64,000 nt of DNA from Pseudophaeomoniella oleicola (GCA_003868215.1 QWDQ01000022.1:186001-250000); one strand, 5' to 3'; numbered from the stretch's first letter, positions 33,074 through 45,343 are shown. Notes: a model not told the origin generated them from the sequence alone. A program made the numbers and translations.

Positions 33074-34880
33074 TCATATGATGCTGACGGTAAACCTTTC
33101 CTTCTGTATCGATATCTTCACAACATTCTGGATTGAGCGCACACGTTTCTTTGCGGCGGCTTTAATGAACGGTTTGACCCTTATCGAACCCCGGGCAGTA
33201 GTACCTTTACGCTTATATTGACCGGCTGATCCTCTTGTCCCTTCCAAGAGAAGAGCATATAGCCCCAGATCGAGGTCCTCTATGCTTGTAGTGGAAACTG
33301 CTGGAATATAAGTCTCTGAAGATGATCCGATAAGAGTAAAACCTTTCGTCATCTAAGATTGTTTTGAAGCCTCTTTCAACGCCCCTGTCGAGACCGTTCA
33401 GAGGAGTAAGCCAGCCAGTCATCCGGATAAACCCAGAAGTTACTTGCCCAAATGTATCTCCTATTACCTCTGTTGAAGCGTCTAGGATTTGCACGAGACT
33501 CTTGAGTGGCAATTCCGGCACCTGCAGGAACCATAGGAATGGGTTTCTTCTTCCTTCCACGGCAGCCCAGCTCCATGAAGGTGCTCTGTATCCTGAGGCT
33601 ATTGAACATGTATCGCACTGCCAAAGTAGCGCTTGAGGCAGTTCATGCCGCCACAGACCGGCGAGGTAATCACTCTCGTCCAGACCCTTGTGCAGAGCAT
33701 ATTTGTATGCCAATCCAGAAAATGCAGGAAGCTTATTCCTTGGCGTCAGATAGCTCACAATTGGCGTACTTATTCACGAGGTGCTGGAACTCCGAGATGT
33801 CAAAGCTTGCATGCCATCTTTTGTAATTCAGAGAGCTTTGTGACAGATGTCCCGGCAATGGTTCCGATGCAACCTTGGAACGCGATTCCCACAACACTTG
33901 CGACGAAGTAAAGTGTAGAATCCGTCTCGACAGAACCCGTTTTTGCAATACCTATGCCCTGGAATTCAGGGGAGCACCTGCGAGACCGGTACAATTCACA
34001 GTATCGTCAATGATAAACCGCCGTCCCTGCACATCAGGTGAGTAGACGGCTAAGAATTTGCAAGGATCCATCTGATCGGTGGAAGAGCGCAAGTAAAGGC
34101 TACCATTGCAATCCTCTGATGAAGTGGCAGCAATGTTCAGCACAGCATTTGCGTAGATACTTCCTATACGGGCTGACTCCCGGAGCCAATCGCTGGGGTC
34201 GTTTTGAACGATGCATAAAGAGTCGATCCCTATAAGATCAAAGCCAAGCTGAAGAGTGACTTCCAACGCATCTTGGAATATCATAAGTCCCTCGGATGCC
34301 GTTTCCTGGGCCCAACGCCTCCACATCATCATTCAGTAATCAAAAGGGCTGAGGATCACCCCAACGGCTTAGAGTCACATATTGGACGTCTTGCAATAAG
34401 TTAACGTCGTCGATGAGAGCGATTTGGCGATGGCCATTGAGAGCGGATCACTCAACGCGTAGAAGCCGGGTTGGATAACAAATATCATCGACCCACGCCG
34501 AGCGACAATCATCGTGATGCGATATACAATTATCGAGCCAGTTTCGGATCATGGAAATAGTGGGTCCATTGCTACAGCTGATGGGAGTCGGTACGTGATT
34601 TCCATCCCATAGGTTCATACCGATGCTAGACGATTTCTCAAGGTCGTCATCGTTGTTATAATGGTAGATGGTCAAAAGGGCATCAGCAAATCCTTCTTTG
34701 ACCCATTTCGTGTTGAGGGGTCGTCCTGAAAAGAGAAATTAAGACTGATTTCCGCCCACATCGTTCTGGGAGTCCAAAGACTTACGAAAGATGCGAAAGC
34801 CGTGGGAATCATGGACGACACCCCACCTCAGCGAGTGAATTGTTTTGATAGGAACGAATCACGAGTGAGCAAAACGGACA
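33074..34880 (-). pseudogene. Decayed HET-domain (heterokaryon incompatibility) gene
   Basis: HET proteins trigger programmed cell death on non-self recognition in filamentous fungi. On the minus strand, pieces of one appear in the right order: an N-terminal CPFCSLV-type segment near 34850; RNWLDNCISHHDDC (about 34530); a degraded TLSxxWG segment (about 34380); FQDALEVTLQLGF, IDSLCIVQND and IGSIYANAVLNIAA (about 34270-34120); LSRRILHF (about 33920); KLPAFSGLA and YLAGLWRHELPQALLW (about 33740-33650); and APSWSWAAVEG. These pieces fall in different frames and are closed by several interruptions that ordinary introns do not explain well. It therefore looks like a host gene that has lost function. 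Its layout closely parallels the intact HET gene at 55358. Confidence 0.8.
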
Positions 34881-35691
34881 TCCGTTCCAAGCTCATGTTT
34901 CAGTGTCCTTAAAAACCGTGGAAATTCCCACACAAGTCGAGTCCGCTCTGGTCATATCGCGAAGCAATGGTGAACGGAATAGCCTGGCAGCATTTACAAT
35001 ATCTGTGACGCTCGGGTATATGGGGAAGTCTTTTCCTGGGACGTGTCCAGCGCGACGCTGCAGTAGGCGATTGACGCCTTTGAACATAGCAACTAAGAAC
35101 ACGGACTGTGATAAGTCGAATAAATGTGGATTTTCCGATTTTCTGTACAGAAAAGAAATTCGAACACTTTTGTCCAACATCTTTCTTGAGCAGATAGATT
35201 TCCTTGGCAGCGTCACTTTTAGGAACTCCAGATCTAATTACGATGTGTGACTTTGAAAAGTGTAATAGCTGATTTCCAGTCAGTCAGGCCTTGGCAGAAC
35301 TTACTTGTTTCTGGGCTGATAATTTAAGTGAAACGCGGAAGCTGGTGAATGACTGATTCCGAAACGGTGTTGGATCCCGGGGACTGGCAAAAGATGATTC
35401 CGAGCGGTGGAGAATGCGGAGTATACAAAGGGACTCGTCCCGACCGGGTACATGACACTTCCGGTATGAGATTGGGTTCCGAACATAGAGAACATGTTGT
35501 CTTGTACATCGGTTAAAGAGAGACGTCTGGACGTCGATTATTTCTGTTTACTTGTCTAAAGGAATACTATTATTTCCTTTGCAAGATCAGTAACCGTTCT
35601 ATCTCAAGTTTGGTTCATCCTTCCCGTTTTTACCTTTGCCAATCTATAATTTAGTATATTACATTCCTGATAGTCTCGGAACTCTTTCAAC
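34881..35691. other. Intergenic, possibly the decayed 5' part of the HET gene
   Basis: Frames of about 110 codons are open on both strands at 34893-35250 but match nothing recognised. The remainder is the promoter of the SDR at 35692. Confidence 0.35.
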
Positions 35692-36624
35692 ATGGCAGAA
35701 GTCGATATCGGTCTTCCAAAAATCAAATCCAGCTTGGCTGAGCACCACAAGTCTTATGACTTCATTTCACCGACAAAGTACAAAGGTAGTCATGAGGGCA
35801 AGGTTGTTCTCATCACGGGTGGTGGACGTGGCCTTGGGAAGGCGATGGCATTGGCTTTTGCTGCGGCCGGAGCTAATGTTGCTATCGTCGGTCGCTCTGC
35901 AGACTCGTTGAAAGCGACGGCGGCAGAGATCCAAAGCAAATACAAGGTCAAAGTTGCCGTGATCCCGGGAGACCTCACCGATCCCCAAGTCCCTGACCAG
36001 TTGATCAAAGGTTGTAAAGAACAACTTGGGGACATCGACATCCTAGTCAACAATGCTGGACTTGCACGCTTCGGCACCATCGAGAAAGATGATATGAACA
36101 TATGGTGGCGCGTGTTCGAATTGAACGTCAGAGCCCCTGCCAATCTTATCCATGCTGTGCTTCCCAGCATGGTCGCCAGAGGAAAAGGCCAGATATTCAA
36201 CATCGTCTCGGATGCGGGCACTGGTGGCATCCCGTTCTGCTCAGCCTACAGCGCCTCCAAGTCGGCTTTCATCCGAGTAGGACAAATACTCAGCTGGGAG
36301 GTCAGGGAGAAAGGCATTGAAGTCTATTCACTCCATCCGGGCACTGTCGCCACCGATTTTCAGTACGGAGAAGGCGTGATCAATTATGCCGAGCTAGATG
36401 AAAATCCTCAGATGAAGATGATGGTGGAGTACGGCAAAAATTTCCTGAACGATGAGCCCCAGCTTCCAGCTGATAGTGTCGTCGCTTTGGCCGCACTGGA
36501 CGAAGCCAAAGCACTCAACGGCCTTTACATCAACTGCAACCGGGATATAGGCGAGCTCCTTCAAGCAGTCAAGGCCGGGAAGTTGACACCGGATGTGGGG
36601 ATACTGAGTCTCAAGGAGTTGTGA
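35692..36624 (+). CDS. Short-chain dehydrogenase/reductase (SDR)
   Basis: Single exon, 310 residues. Complete classical SDR core: TGGGRGLG at 42-49, NNAG at 120-123, S173, Y186 and K190 (YSASK), and HPGTV. The 36-residue N-terminal extension (HKSYDFISPTKY) is typical of a fungal clade. NAD(P)-dependent oxidation or reduction of an unknown alcohol/ketone, likely cytosolic. It lies upstream of, and in the same direction as, the LanC-like gene (about 860 bp apart). No operon logic applies in fungi, but the pairing is worth noting. Confidence 0.9.
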   Translation: MAEVDIGLPKIKSSLAEHHKSYDFISPTKYKGSHEGKVVLITGGGRGLGKAMALAFAAAGANVAIVGRSADSLKATAAEIQSKYKVKVAVIPGDLTDPQVPDQLIKGCKEQLGDIDILVNNAGLARFGTIEKDDMNIWWRVFELNVRAPANLIHAVLPSMVARGKGQIFNIVSDAGTGGIPFCSAYSASKSAFIRVGQILSWEVREKGIEVYSLHPGTVATDFQYGEGVINYAELDENPQMKMMVEYGKNFLNDEPQLPADSVVALAALDEAKALNGLYINCNRDIGELLQAVKAGKLTPDVGILSLKEL

Positions 36625-37486
36625 GCGACGATCGTAAACCGATCTTGATTTGCACCGGGGAGGTTTCTCTACTTGTTAGTTATGTTTGTTAGTTCCACAA
36701 GGAGGGCGTCATGTATCCGAGGGTTCGAGATTGACTATACGTCCTGACCCTTGTTGTCATGATGTTCAAGTAGAATATATCCCACAAACACCACGTACGA
36801 TAGTTTGGGTATATTTTCATATATTACATTGTGCGGTCTTCCCAATAACCAATCTGTTTGCTAGCAAAACTGACCTGCCATCTTCATTTCCGCATCTTCA
36901 TGCTCTTGAATGTGATCAGGTTTACCCTCCTGGCCACCTCCACTTATATTTTCAGCATTACCACCTAGATCGTGATGCTTCATACTCTTCATGTTTCTGG
37001 GGCTTGTTCCGGAAGGGAAGGCAACATCAAGAGAGACTCGACGAAAATGACATGGGTTCTCTCTGTGACATGATACGATTCGGAAGACTTCCAGGATTAA
37101 TCCTATCGTATTCGGTGATAAGCAGAGGGAGGACTCAGGAGATCATGCTAGGATCCAATTGAATACGGCGGAGTCCTAAGAAGACCTTCGGGAACACAGC
37201 ACAAAAGAATAACAATAAAGATGGATGGAGACTATGTGAAACACTCCGTAGAGATGTGTGCGTATCATCATTATATTGTGGTTACTGTATGTACGTACAA
37301 TATCATAGAAGGACTAGTATAGCGTCGCGATTACTGTGGACTTCCCGAGCCCCCCTACCCAACCCCGCATCTTGAATGCTGGTGCCTGGCCTAATCAGGT
37401 CATCCTGACTCCTGTGAAAACAGAACAAGACCTACAGATCTCGTCTTATATCAAGGAAAGTTTCAAACCGTATCACGAGTTTCGCA
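36625..37486. other. Intergenic, no gene recognised
   Basis: A 158-codon frame at 36686-37162 (+) has no ATG at its start, no family signal and a composition unlike its neighbours. Promoter of the LanC-like gene. Confidence 0.45.
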
Positions 37487-38653
37487 ATGTCCAATTCCTG
37501 GCCCAAAGATGAGCCACGGTATTTTCCGAACAACTCCGATACTCTCTTATGTGAACCAGATCCACGAGCACAACTGGTGAAGACACTGGTCGCGATTGTA
37601 CGTCAGTGCCCGCCGACAAAGCCATGGACAGATACGTTCAAGAACAAGCCAGTTGGCCTTTGGACGGGGCCGACCTCGTTGGCATATCTCTTCTTCTGGA
37701 TTTCCAAGAAGTATGATGATGGACCACTACTCATCGAAGGCCGGAACCCCGCGGAATGGTGTGAAGCATATCTGGATTGTGGTTCCGAGGACATCACAAG
37801 TGCTGCGGATCTCAATGGGTGGGGTATCAAGAATGAATATCTGGCGTATAATGCCGTCAAGGCAGCGGTCACGCAAGATATGAAATATGTGACAAAGGTC
37901 GCGGAGGGCGTTGCCAATGACTTCAACTGTCCGGCTACCGATAATGAACACCTCTCTGGTAGAGCAGGTACATTGGTTCTGCTGCGTTTTGTGGCAAAAT
38001 TCGTCCCAGAATCTGCGGATCTCATGAAGCAAAATATGAAGCCACTGGTAGACCACATCCTATCTGCGATACCGTGGAAGTTTGGAGGACATCACTACAT
38101 CGGTGCCGCGCATGGTGATATCGGCATCATCACGCAGATTATGCTTTCCGATCCAACTTACGCACATTCACCGGTCGTCCAGAAGCAGCTGTCGGAATTG
38201 CTTGATCTCCAAACTCCGGAAGGGCACTGGTTTATCACCGAAAACCCGCATCTTGGCTCCCCAGACCTCGTACATCATTGCCATGGCTCCCCGGGCTTCG
38301 TCATGTCTCTGATCAAGATCCGCGACTTCTTCCCCGATGGCATGCGGCAGCGTATTCACATTGCGATCGAACGAGGTCAACGTGACGTTTGGGAGAAAGG
38401 AATTCTGAGAAAAGAACCCAACCTGTGCCATGGCATCTCCGGAAACATGCTCGCTTTTACTGATTGGAAACAGAGGGACCATTTCATGGCGCAAACAACG
38501 GTAGAAAAGATCGAGGCTGGCATTAAAGAAGGAGCGTTCATCGAAGGGGATGATAAGTGTGGCTTGCTGTGGGGAGCAGGGGGGAGGGCATGGGCTTGGA
38601 TGATAATGGATAGGCGAGAGGATATGGGATATCCTGCTTATACAGATGTATAG
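37487..38653 (+). CDS. LanC-like protein
   Basis: Single exon, 388 residues. LanC-like proteins are alpha-toroid zinc proteins. Bacterial LanC cyclises lanthipeptides; eukaryotic LANCL proteins add glutathione to dehydroamino-acid residues. The zinc ligands are present: C265 in HHCHGSPGF and C314-H315 in NLCHGISGN. Other toroid signatures are GAAHGDIGI (203-213, H209), SGRAGTLVLL (157-166) and the C-terminal LLWGAGG. The length fits the family. No signal peptide is seen, so it is cytosolic. No lanthipeptide dehydratase or precursor peptide was recognised in this window, so a LANCL-like protective or glutathione role is the safer inference. Confidence 0.9.
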   Translation: MSNSWPKDEPRYFPNNSDTLLCEPDPRAQLVKTLVAIVRQCPPTKPWTDTFKNKPVGLWTGPTSLAYLFFWISKKYDDGPLLIEGRNPAEWCEAYLDCGSEDITSAADLNGWGIKNEYLAYNAVKAAVTQDMKYVTKVAEGVANDFNCPATDNEHLSGRAGTLVLLRFVAKFVPESADLMKQNMKPLVDHILSAIPWKFGGHHYIGAAHGDIGIITQIMLSDPTYAHSPVVQKQLSELLDLQTPEGHWFITENPHLGSPDLVHHCHGSPGFVMSLIKIRDFFPDGMRQRIHIAIERGQRDVWEKGILRKEPNLCHGISGNMLAFTDWKQRDHFMAQTTVEKIEAGIKEGAFIEGDDKCGLLWGAGGRAWAWMIMDRREDMGYPAYTDV

Positions 38654-38856
38654 TGTGAGACATTTATATATAAGTGCTAGTTTAAGTAGAGCCAGTGTCC
38701 TTGCGAGCGGTTCTGCATATATGTATTTCAAATTGATGGCAGCCCTTTTTTTATATAAAAAATCCGTTAATGCAAGGAGTATGTAAATGATGGTGGGTAT
38801 CTATGCAATAATGAAAGAAAGCGAAAAGGAATCCCAGAACTATCTCATGATGTCCG

Positions 38857-41800
38857 TCACGTTGAAACAGCCAAAGCCATCATGATCATGAATCCAACAA
38901 GTCCGTAAGATACATTGATGCTCTTTGCGCACCCACCTCTGCTCGTTGTCGCTGTTGCTGTAGTTCCAGTGTTTACGGATAGAGAACCTGATAGTGACCC
39001 ACCCGAGGAAGAAGAAGAAGAAGAAGAAGAAGAAGAAGAAGAAGAAGCAGTAGCAGAAGAAGTTGTCAAGGATGGAGATGACGATATGGAAGTGTGCGAT
39101 GTCTGCACAGAGGATGTCGCGGTCGTACTTTGGGTTCTCGAACTCGTCACTTGAGCCCCTGAAAATGGCAGGCTTTTCGACCCATCCATTACCAATCCTC
39201 CGGATCCTAGACTGACAATCTGTCCGTCGATTGTGACAGGACTACCACCCACCGACAGTGTTGTCCCATCCAAGACGGCAACCGGAGTCCCAGACGCATC
39301 GGCCAGATAGGCAGTCAGGACACCTGACCCAGCAGATACAGTCGCCTCTTCGACTGCCGAAGAGAAGCTATGGGTTGTTCCGTCCACGACGATACCAGAT
39401 GAAGCCACGCTTGCGGTTGTGCCGGAAACGGTGACGAGTTGACCAGCTTCATAGGTTGTACCACCAATGACAGCAGCAGCTTTGTTGCCAGTGGACACAA
39501 TGTTGTAGGCGGTCACTAAAGAGGAGCCGAGAGAGAAGACCGCAGCTTTGACTGTAGGAGGGTCTGTAGCTGTTGCTGCCGCAAGGGGCATAATAATGGA
39601 GGCCGTAGTTCCATCGATGAGAAGGCCGTTACCTTGAGCGCTCAGAGTCTGTGATGCTACCGTCATGATCGATCCTCCAGCAGTCAAGGTTGCTGATCCA
39701 ATAATATAAGCTGGCGTTCCTGCCATGTTTGTCACTGTCGCTGTTATTGCGGACGAGCCGATAACGAAAACTGCCACCGAGTTCGAGACCTCAGCGGTAT
39801 TCACTCCTGGTTGGCCTGGATTCAGGGTTGGGTTCGTAACCTGAGCTGAAAATGTGGCCTGCACTACGCTGCTACCGTCTCCAGAAATCATGAGGCCTGA
39901 CGAAGCGGCGCTGAATACTTGCCCGTCGATCGTCGCGGCTTGCCCGCCTGCGGAAATTGTCTGCGATCCGATGATCACTCTCGAGTACCCGGATGGACTC
40001 AGCGCAGTATAGACAGAAGTGCCTGCTGTTATAATTGCATATGGAGCTGTCAGAGTACTCTGAGCCTGGGCTAGAATGCTGGCTGCTGGTGGTATTGGAG
40101 CCGACGTTGCAGATGGAACGGCATAGGTAGCTGTACCATCAATAATGACACCGCTACTAACGACCGACACTACAGCAGATCCTATCGTCAAGGCGGGATC
40201 ACCAGCATGCACGGTTTGAGAGCCAATTATCACAGCACCGGGATCCCCTGAGATCGCAGATACGACTTGGCTGCCAACTGTCGGAATAGGACCAAGCGCA
40301 CCACTTCCACTCGCCTGTTGTGAGATTGCGCTTGCAGGAATGGTTGTAGTCCCAGCTTGGACATTACCGCTTGAGTCTACGCTCACGGAGACGCCACCGA
40401 TTGTGGTCCCTTGGTCTCCAGGAAGGAGCGTCGCCGTCCCAATGCCGATCCCCCCGCTGCTGGAAGGATCGACGACCACAGTTGTTCCACCCACTGTTAC
40501 CACTGGTACTGGACTACTCTGTGCGCTTGTCTGTGGCTCGGAAGCTGTTGGACTAGTCAGGGGCTGCCCGGAATCCACGAGGGTTGGTGACTCGGAAAGA
40601 GCTGATTCGCTTGAAGGACCGCGACCAGAGGTAGGATGTCCTGATAGAGAACTGGGTTGCTGACTTTGAGTAGGGATTGGCCGCTCTGTTGTTGTATCAT
40701 GATTTGTAGAGGTCGGTCTTGGCGGGGGGGATATAGGATGTGGCGTAGGGCTCTCGGAAATTGAGGTCTTGGACTCCGCAGTGGTCAACGCTTGCACGGT
40801 ACCGAGTACATGTGGAGGATCGAAGAAGACTCTGGAGTCCGCGGCGAAAATTTTGCAGGTAGACCAAGCAGGATCGACTCTCGTCACTGCAGGTGGGATG
40901 GCGATGAGAGGGGAATATATGCTAGCATCATATATTGGTTCTGTGGTACCACCAGGACAGTTTCCACTATCGTCACAGTTCCTATTCCGTAGAGCACTGA
41001 GGGGGACTTTGTTCGGTGGCAGATCTCCGTAGTTGAACGAGTAGGTTTTCAGCCCAAGGATATTGAAGCTGCTTAACTCATCTGAAGCTAGTGGAAACAA
41101 AGTGCTGGTGTGCACTGGTCCAACGGTGCAGTCGTAGCCCTCTCCTAGTGCGAACCCCATAAGTGTGTCATACGAGATATATACTGTCGGGCTGGTCAAA
41201 GTTTGTCCCTCAAACACAGCCGTATTTGAAAGACCCGAAATGGTCGGGCCCATTGTTTCAGTGCTGCCATTGCAGTAATCCCCGATGATGCTGACTGGCC
41301 AGTATAGCAAGCGTGCTCTTCCATCTGCCTTCATGTAACATTGAGGGTCGCAGAACTGGCACTTGACCTCCGGATTGTGTGGACGGCAAGTTGGCATGGC
41401 AGTTGCATTACGTGCAAAAATCTCCTCTGATATGCTTGTAAAATCAGCCCATAGGTTCTCGCAATCATTGTAGTTGACAGAGCATGGCGCGGAAGTAACA
41501 GGACCAGTGTAGTTATCGTATGTGGCGGTCGTATAAACGTCGATGGTAGTGATCGTCGATGTTATTGTCGAGGGAGCTCCGTACTGTGAGCTGATACGAG
41601 TTGCGCCATCGCAGCCGATATAAGTTGGGGCATCGGTTGGTCTACCGACTTCCGTCTCGTTCGTATAGGAGGTAGTCTGGCTTATGGTCTGAACCGTCGT
41701 TGGAGCCGCAGAGACATATGAACCTACCGCAGACCAATACGTCCATGCTTCTGCGATACATTCGGAAGCGTAGACCGATCCTGTACCAGTTGCACCAAGG

Positions 41801-42120
41801 ATAGTTGGTGCTGAGCCAGTTATGTTACAGATCGGGAGAGCTGCCCAAGGGTCTGTCGTGGATGTGGCTGTTGCATTTCTAGAAGACCTTGAGTTGCTCG
41901 TTGTCGACTCCAACCTGGAACTGTTCGACCTCGTCCTAGTGACTATCAAGGTGGTGAGGGTTTCTGTCAAAGTGAGAGTCGAGGTCTTCGAAAGCGTCGA
42001 GTTCGAGTATGATGCTTATGAATGTTTAGTCACTTCTGCTTGACGGTATATTAAACACTTACCAGCCTCGATCACCGGGGAAACAAAGAGAATAGCTGCA
42101 AGAATATAGGGTCGAGACAT
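38857..42120 (-). CDS. GPI-anchored cell-surface protein with internal beta-repeats
   Basis: Exons 42120-42063 and 42014-38857 (48-bp intron) give 1071 residues. Exon 1 encodes a signal peptide (MSRPYILAAILFVSPVIEA). Next is a Thr/Ser-rich segment and a Cys-containing N-terminal domain (about 10 Cys, including CQFCDPQC). A Pro/Ser/Thr linker leads to five or six degenerate repeats (about 40530-39160) built on VIGSxTxxAGxxxTIxG....SGLxIDG. A Ser run (39007-39054) precedes a C-terminal hydrophobic GPI signal (VSYGLVGFMIMMALAVS) after a small-residue site (SRGG). Predicted wall or plasma-membrane adhesin-like protein. The GA-rich plus strand at 39007-39054 is the complement of the Ser run, not a separate gene. 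Confidence 0.88.
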
Positions 42121-43383
42121 CTTGCATAAAAGGCGACGACAGCGCCTGACTAACACAGCAGAAAAGAAGAGGGAGGAAACACTGAGATCAAGTTGTCTTG
42201 GAACAGCATGACAATTTGGGAGAGCCATGGAAAGCATACTACCAACTTGATAGAGTAGGGAAACAACAGACAGGAAAATCAGGCACAAGCTAACCGTAAT
42301 GCGGAAATACCTAAATGGTATGGGACCCTCGTCCACCGTTGCATGAAGTGATCGCCACAGTATATGATTTGCATAACATAGGAACATTGTTGGATGAAAT
42401 GGAAAATCCGGAGCGAGATGGGGTCGAAGATGGACAGCCGTTACTCGCCCCAGTTCAGGTGGAAAGTCCAGCATACATCCATCACCAAGAAGACGTCAGG
42501 TTTCTTGCACAATGGGGGCTGAAAGCATCAAGGAAGGATCCTTGGGCCATGACAAAACGCCACGACGTCCCCAACATCCTCAGGGAGGGGACCAGAGGAT
42601 CGTGATGCAGGCACGGGATTGTGCATGATGGTCGGTACACCAATATGCAAGAGTAGGGATACATTATAGCTGAGAACGAGTAAGAGGTCGCAGAGCGTAG
42701 AAAACATTGCTCAAAGTTGGAAAAGAAAGCCAAAAGAGAAAGGGGCGAGAATGATTTCGTGGACAGGATCGTATAGCGGCGTGGCCTTGGCAGCAGAAAC
42801 CAACACACCAACACACCAACACTCAGGAACCGTTGATGATCCTCCTCGCCAAATCATGTCCCATCGAGCAGTTCGATCACGGCTAAGAATAGGTCGCCAT
42901 CCTTACTTTTTCAGGCCAAGATCGTCAATGGAGGCCTAGAACTTTACCTGACTTCAGTTCTTCTCATCCAATAGTCGTGGGCAGAACTAGAGCTGCTCCT
43001 TGAACTTCGTCAGCGTGTAACTTTCCGGATGTGCCGTATGGCTGCAGCTCGTTTCAGGATATGTATGACCTGTTTATACCCCGGATGTTGGATGTTCCTT
43101 GTCATGGATGCAACCTCTTCCTGCATACTCGGGAGACTATCCAATGTCGTCGCTGTTTCACAAGGTTGACGTTCGACGCTGCTAAATTAACGTCTGGAGA
43201 TCATGCACGGTCTGAACATGCAGTTTCCTGCTCGATATTGAACATTCGGGCCCTTCACATTCTATTGTGTCGCATAAGAGCGTGGAACCCTCGGGAAAAC
43301 ACCTGGCCAAGATTAAAGGAACTACTATCCAGTCTTGGTGATACTCATTTGGGAAAATCAGACGCCCTGTCAGATGGCGGGAG
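42121..43383. other. Divergent intergenic between GPI protein and aspartic-protease-like gene
   Basis: No gene recognised. Frames on the plus strand at 42315-42605 and 43031-43396 lack plausible starts or domains. It should carry both promoters. Confidence 0.45.
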
Positions 43384-45152
43384 ATGGGTTTCCTGAGACT
43401 TGACAACTGCCCACAGTTGAGCTCTAGCTTATTCAGCGCCATCATATTCTTTTCTCAGATAGTGTTGTGCTTGTCATCGTCGCCAATAGTAGTACCGGCG
43501 AGTCAGTATTGGTATGCTTCCTACTAACAACTCTGCGACCATATGCTGAAGATCACCTCAGGGAAGGCAATGACGGTCCTTGGTCCACTTTCGCTTTACG
43601 CGTCGGCACACCAGCCCAGGATGTGCGAGTCCTGCTGTCGTCGAGCTCAACAACTGTGACATGGGTTGTGTTACCATCAGGATGCGACTCAACAGATCCA
43701 AGTAATTGCGCCGACCTTCGCGGTGAGACATTCAACCCCAATACGTCTTCTACCTGGGACTATGCCGGTCTTTATCATCTCTGGTCCGAATCAGATCTGG
43801 GCTATACAGGGAACGGTGAATTTGGGCACGATACTGTCGGCCTTGGCTGGCAAGGCAGTGGAGGACCTACCATTGACAGTTCCCTTGTCGCCGGCTTCGT
43901 CGACAAGAGCTTTACCACCGGGTATTTTGGATTATCGCCGTGGCCAGCAAATCTAACAGACTTCAACGAACCTCAGCCGTCATTTCTCTCGCTGCTCAAA
44001 AACCAATCGCTCATACCCAGTCTATCATGGGGATACTCCGTATCCGCCCATTACAGATTGAACGGCCAGGTCTACGGTAGCCTAGTGCTCGGAGGCTACG
44101 ATAACTCACGATTCAGGGAGCGCACGGAGTTCAGCTTTGGCCAGGACATCGAGCGAGCTTTATGGGTTGGACTGGAGTCGATCGATTCTGATGCAGGAAG
44201 TCTCCTCTCAACCTCATCCGGCATATACATGTTAATCGACACCACAGTGCCGCACATATGGCTTCCGGAATTAGTATGCAACGCGTTCGAGCGTGCCTTC
44301 GGCCTCGTATGGGACGAAGCCACCAACTATTACCTCGTCAACGAATCCCTACATTCCAACCTGCTCGCTCAGAACCCATCGTTCATCTTCACCCTCGCAG
44401 AAACCATCGGATCAGAAAACAGCCCTCGCGTCGAAATCACATTACCCTACTCCGCCTTTGATCTAGAACTGGGCTGGCCCTACGTCGACAGCGCAACGCG
44501 ATATTTCCCCCTGCGGCGAGCAGCAAACGATTCGCAGTACGTCCTCGGAAGAGCTTTCCTGCAAGAAGCATATCTCATCGTCGACTACGAAAAATCCACC
44601 TTCTCCCTCTCGCAGTGTATCTTCGACGAGAACGCCGCCCAGAACATCGTCGCCATTGAACCCCAATCAGCATCCTCCCATCATACCGTCAGCACTGCAG
44701 CCATCGCCGGCGGCGTCGTAGGCGGCATGGTCGGAATCTTAGCAATCGCTCTCCTTGCGTTTTGCCTTCTAAGACGCTGCCGCCGCCGCCGCCGGACACG
44801 ACATAGGACACTCCTACAACAAGCAGGAATCAATCCGCCCCAAAACGACATATCCAACATCCCCGAACTCTTCGACGCGAAACGAAATCACGGCGAACTC
44901 CCAGGATCCGTACCTGTACCCGCGAGTACCACCACCAACACCACTCCTATGTCCGAATTACCAGACGGTGACGCTAGCAGCACTCTCATCTCGTCGTCGC
45001 TAGTACTAAACCCTAGCAATGGGTCTAGGTCGGATCATACTAGTAGTAGTGGTGGTGGAGGTATGTCAAGGAATCAGGCGGGAAGGGTTTCGACGATTTA
45101 TGAACTTCCGGCTAATGAGCCGTCGGCGCATGAATTGGCGCAGGATTTGTAA
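43384..45152 (+). CDS. Membrane-anchored aspartic-protease-like protein lacking the first catalytic Asp
   Basis: Exons 43384-43511 and 43562-45152 (50-bp intron) give 572 residues. Exon 1 supplies a signal peptide and the family block SPIVVPASQYW, spliced in phase to EGNDGPWSTFALRVGTPAQ. The fold is that of pepsin-like A1 peptidases. At the first active site, where relatives have DTGS after a hydrophobic strand, this protein has VLLSSSST (66-73), so Asp is replaced by Ser. The second site, MLIDTTVPHIWLPE, retains Asp. After the protease-like domain, one transmembrane helix (AIAGGVVGGMVGILAIALLAF) is followed by RRCRRRRR and a tail of about 120 residues. It is probably a non-catalytic surface receptor or wall protein. 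It converges with the M24 peptidase gene (191 bp between stops). Confidence 0.85.
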
Positions 45153-45343
45153 GTAAGAGTCCGGTGACGAGGGCGGAAGGGAACTTAAAAGCCGTGCGTG
45201 TATATGTACGTAGAAATGGTACTTCGAGACTATTAATTACCTCGTACTCACCCAGTAAGAATTCACTGTTCGCTTGACTATGTGAAGGGAGGTGAGTTTC
45301 CTTGCGAATCCTAATACCTACTAGTACTTACCTACTCCATCCT

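Noticed and set aside
36686-37162. 158-codon plus frame between SDR and LanC-like gene
   Set aside because: No ATG at its start, no domain, composition like intergenic DNA.
37487-38653. Interpretation as a fungal lanthipeptide biosynthesis cluster
   Set aside because: No dehydratase, protease or precursor peptide was found nearby; only the LanC-like protein is supported.
38915-39154. Plus-strand Glu-rich frame
   Set aside because: It is the complement of the poly-Ser part of the GPI protein.
43031-43396. 121-codon plus frame with a CxxC-like segment before the aspartic-protease-like gene
   Set aside because: It opens on GTG, overlaps the start of the real gene in another frame and has no family match.
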